Below, piece by piece: positions 5,749 through 6,769 of a stretch of DNA of 6,769 nucleotides; the first letter of the stretch is position 1; every line of letters starts with the position of its first letter. Both the position numbers and the translations under genes were made by a program. The stretch lies in the NCBI GenBank assembly GCA_003513015.1, contig DOTA01000203.1, positions 1-6,769 on the forward strand, given 5' to 3'. The DNA is from Chloroflexota bacterium (lineage in GTDB: Bacteria; Chloroflexota; Anaerolineae; Anaerolineales; UBA11858). Below the pieces are notes generated by a model that worked only from the letters and a program-made list of their open reading frames with translations, was not told the DNA's origin and did no database searches.

Positions 5749-6381
5749 ATGAGTGAATTCCCCTCCCCCCTTATCATTGGCCTTGCTGGCGGCAGCGGAT
5801 CTGGTAAAACCACCGTAGCCCAAGAGATTCTTGCCCGCGTGGGGGCCGAGCATATTGCCTTTCTGCCTCATGACGCCTATTACAAAGATTTTGGCAATCT
5901 CTCCTTTTCGCAGCGCGCCGCCATCAACTTTGATCACCCTGATTCCCTGGAGACTTCTCTGCTGATTGAGCACCTCAAACAGCTCAAAGCCGGGAACTCC
6001 ATTGAACTGCCCATCTATGATTTTAAAACACACTCGCGCACAGCCAAAACCATTCCCGTTGAACCTCAGCCCGTTATTTTGGTGGATGGAATTTTGATTT
6101 TTGCCGAACCGGAGTTGCGCGCGATGTTCGATGTGAAAATCTTTGTCGATACGGCTGCCGACATTCGCTTCATTCGCCGTTTGCAGCGTGACATCAACGA
6201 GCGCGGTCGCACGGTTGACTCGGTCATCGCACAGTATCAACACACCGTACGCCCCATGCATATGGATTTTGTGGAACCTTCCAAACGCTATGCCGATGTA
6301 ATCATCCCTGAAGGCGGCTTCAATATTGTGGCAATGGATATGGTAGTAGCCCGTGTGCGCACTTTGTTGGATGCGAAATAG
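5749..6381 (+). CDS. udk: Uridine kinase
   Basis: This 210-residue cytosolic P-loop kinase phosphorylates uridine (and usually cytidine) to UMP/CMP in pyrimidine salvage. Visible are Walker A GGSGSGKT (14-21), the nucleoside-binding HDAYYKD (41-47) with catalytic D42, NFDHP (60-64), Walker B-like ILVDGIL (110-116), the lid RRLQRDINERGR (143-154), and the family block AQYQHTVRPM followed by EPSKRYAD (161-183). It is near-colinear with E. coli Udk and of normal length. I chose ATG 5749 because the protein then begins a few residues before the first strand, as in relatives. An in-frame GTG at 5722 would add nine residues and has no Shine-Dalgarno. An AAGGG lies 13 nt before the ATG, rather far, so leaderless translation is possible. 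The next gene follows after 11 nt, so they are probably cotranscribed. Confidence 0.97.
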   Translation: MSEFPSPLIIGLAGGSGSGKTTVAQEILARVGAEHIAFLPHDAYYKDFGNLSFSQRAAINFDHPDSLETSLLIEHLKQLKAGNSIELPIYDFKTHSRTAKTIPVEPQPVILVDGILIFAEPELRAMFDVKIFVDTAADIRFIRRLQRDINERGRTVDSVIAQYQHTVRPMHMDFVEPSKRYADVIIPEGGFNIVAMDMVVARVRTLLDAK

Positions 6382-6392
6382 CGCTCTTGTCT

Positions 6393-6769
6393 ATGCTCAA
6401 GAAACACCGCCTGACAATTGCCCGCATTTTGGCTTTGCTGGTCGTCATTGCATTGAGCGTTTTCGTTTACAGCATTCGTGATCATGCCGAACAATTCGCT
6501 ATCTATGGCTATCCTGGCATATTCCTGATTGCCTTTCTCGCCAATGCCACTGTGCTCCTACCCGCTCCGGGTATTGCCGTTGTCTTTGCGATGGGCGGCA
6601 TCTTTAATCCCTGGGCAGTCGGGTTAGCCGCTGGAGCCGGGGGCGCTTTGGGTGAGATGTCAGGCTATCTGGCCGGTTTTAGTGGACAAGCCGTGATCGA
6701 ACGCGTTGAGATGTATGGGCGCATGGTGCAATGGGTGCAGCGAAACGGCGATTGGACTGTTCTGTTATT
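6393..6769 (+). CDS. VTT/DedA-like (SNARE-associated) membrane protein, 3' end cut by the window
   Basis: The frame starts at ATG 6393 and stays open for 125 codons to the window edge. The N-terminus is basic (MLKKHR) followed by a membrane segment at about 9-27. A second hydrophobic region (about 42-72) carries the LLPAPG turn, and a glycine-rich stretch (GAGGALGEMSGYLAGFSG, about residues 80-97) follows. This re-entrant-loop pattern with the conserved GE-x-x-GY-x-x-G is typical of the VTT domain of the DedA/TVP38/YqaA proteins, which are linked to lipid scrambling or flippase roles in the membrane. The exact subfamily and substrate cannot be told from the part present. No Shine-Dalgarno is seen ahead of the ATG. 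With only 11 nt after the udk stop, translation may be coupled. A TTG two codons upstream is a less likely start. Confidence 0.85.
   Translation, partial: MLKKHRLTIARILALLVVIALSVFVYSIRDHAEQFAIYGYPGIFLIAFLANATVLLPAPGIAVVFAMGGIFNPWAVGLAAGAGGALGEMSGYLAGFSGQAVIERVEMYGRMVQWVQRNGDWTVLL

Noticed and set aside
5743..6261. Minus-strand open frame (172 codons) opposite udk
   Set aside because: It is the antisense shadow of udk, with no recognisable motif or Shine-Dalgarno.

Overview
The window reads as chromosomal DNA of a free-living bacterium. The best guess is Chloroflexota, Anaerolineae-like, from the roughly 50% GC coding DNA, the Asp-box protein, the YhfC/ABC-2 combination and the VTT protein. 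That assignment is an inference from gene content, not something the sequence proves. All recognisable genes are housekeeping or accessory. No rRNA, tRNA, IS element or CRISPR array was seen.

Layout. Positions 1-1389 (+) hold the 3' part of an Asp-box (BNR) beta-propeller protein that runs off the left edge. It converges, 25 bp away, on a leftward three-gene operon (4154 to 1415): a 70-residue PLDc_N-type membrane protein, an ABC ATPase, and a 523-residue membrane protein. That last protein joins a YhfC-type intramembrane glutamic protease to an ABC-2 permease in one reading frame. A consensus TATAAT lies 26 nt ahead of the first start codon. Positions 5390-4332 (-) encode a complete integron integrase (IntI) with all six catalytic residues and the IntI-specific insertion. 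No attC array or convincing attI is visible, so it looks like a solitary integrase (In0-type) within this view.

The 358-bp region 5391-5748 is a divergent control region. Going left it holds a good candidate intI promoter with a Gram-positive-type LexA box just upstream. Going right it holds a candidate promoter for uridine kinase (udk, 5749-6381, +) and a perfect 9-bp inverted repeat over the predicted transcription start. Eleven bases after udk begins a VTT/DedA-like membrane protein (6393 to the right edge, truncated).

How the genes work together. The leftward operon resembles the Bacillus YxlE-YxlF-YxlG arrangement (PLDc_N protein, ATPase, permease), with the permease replaced by a protease-permease fusion. 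This suggests an exporter with built-in membrane proteolysis, substrate unknown. The integrase may be SOS-controlled, as known integron integrases are. The two most noteworthy points are the YhfC-ABC-2 fusion and the lone, apparently intact IntI with a possible SOS box.
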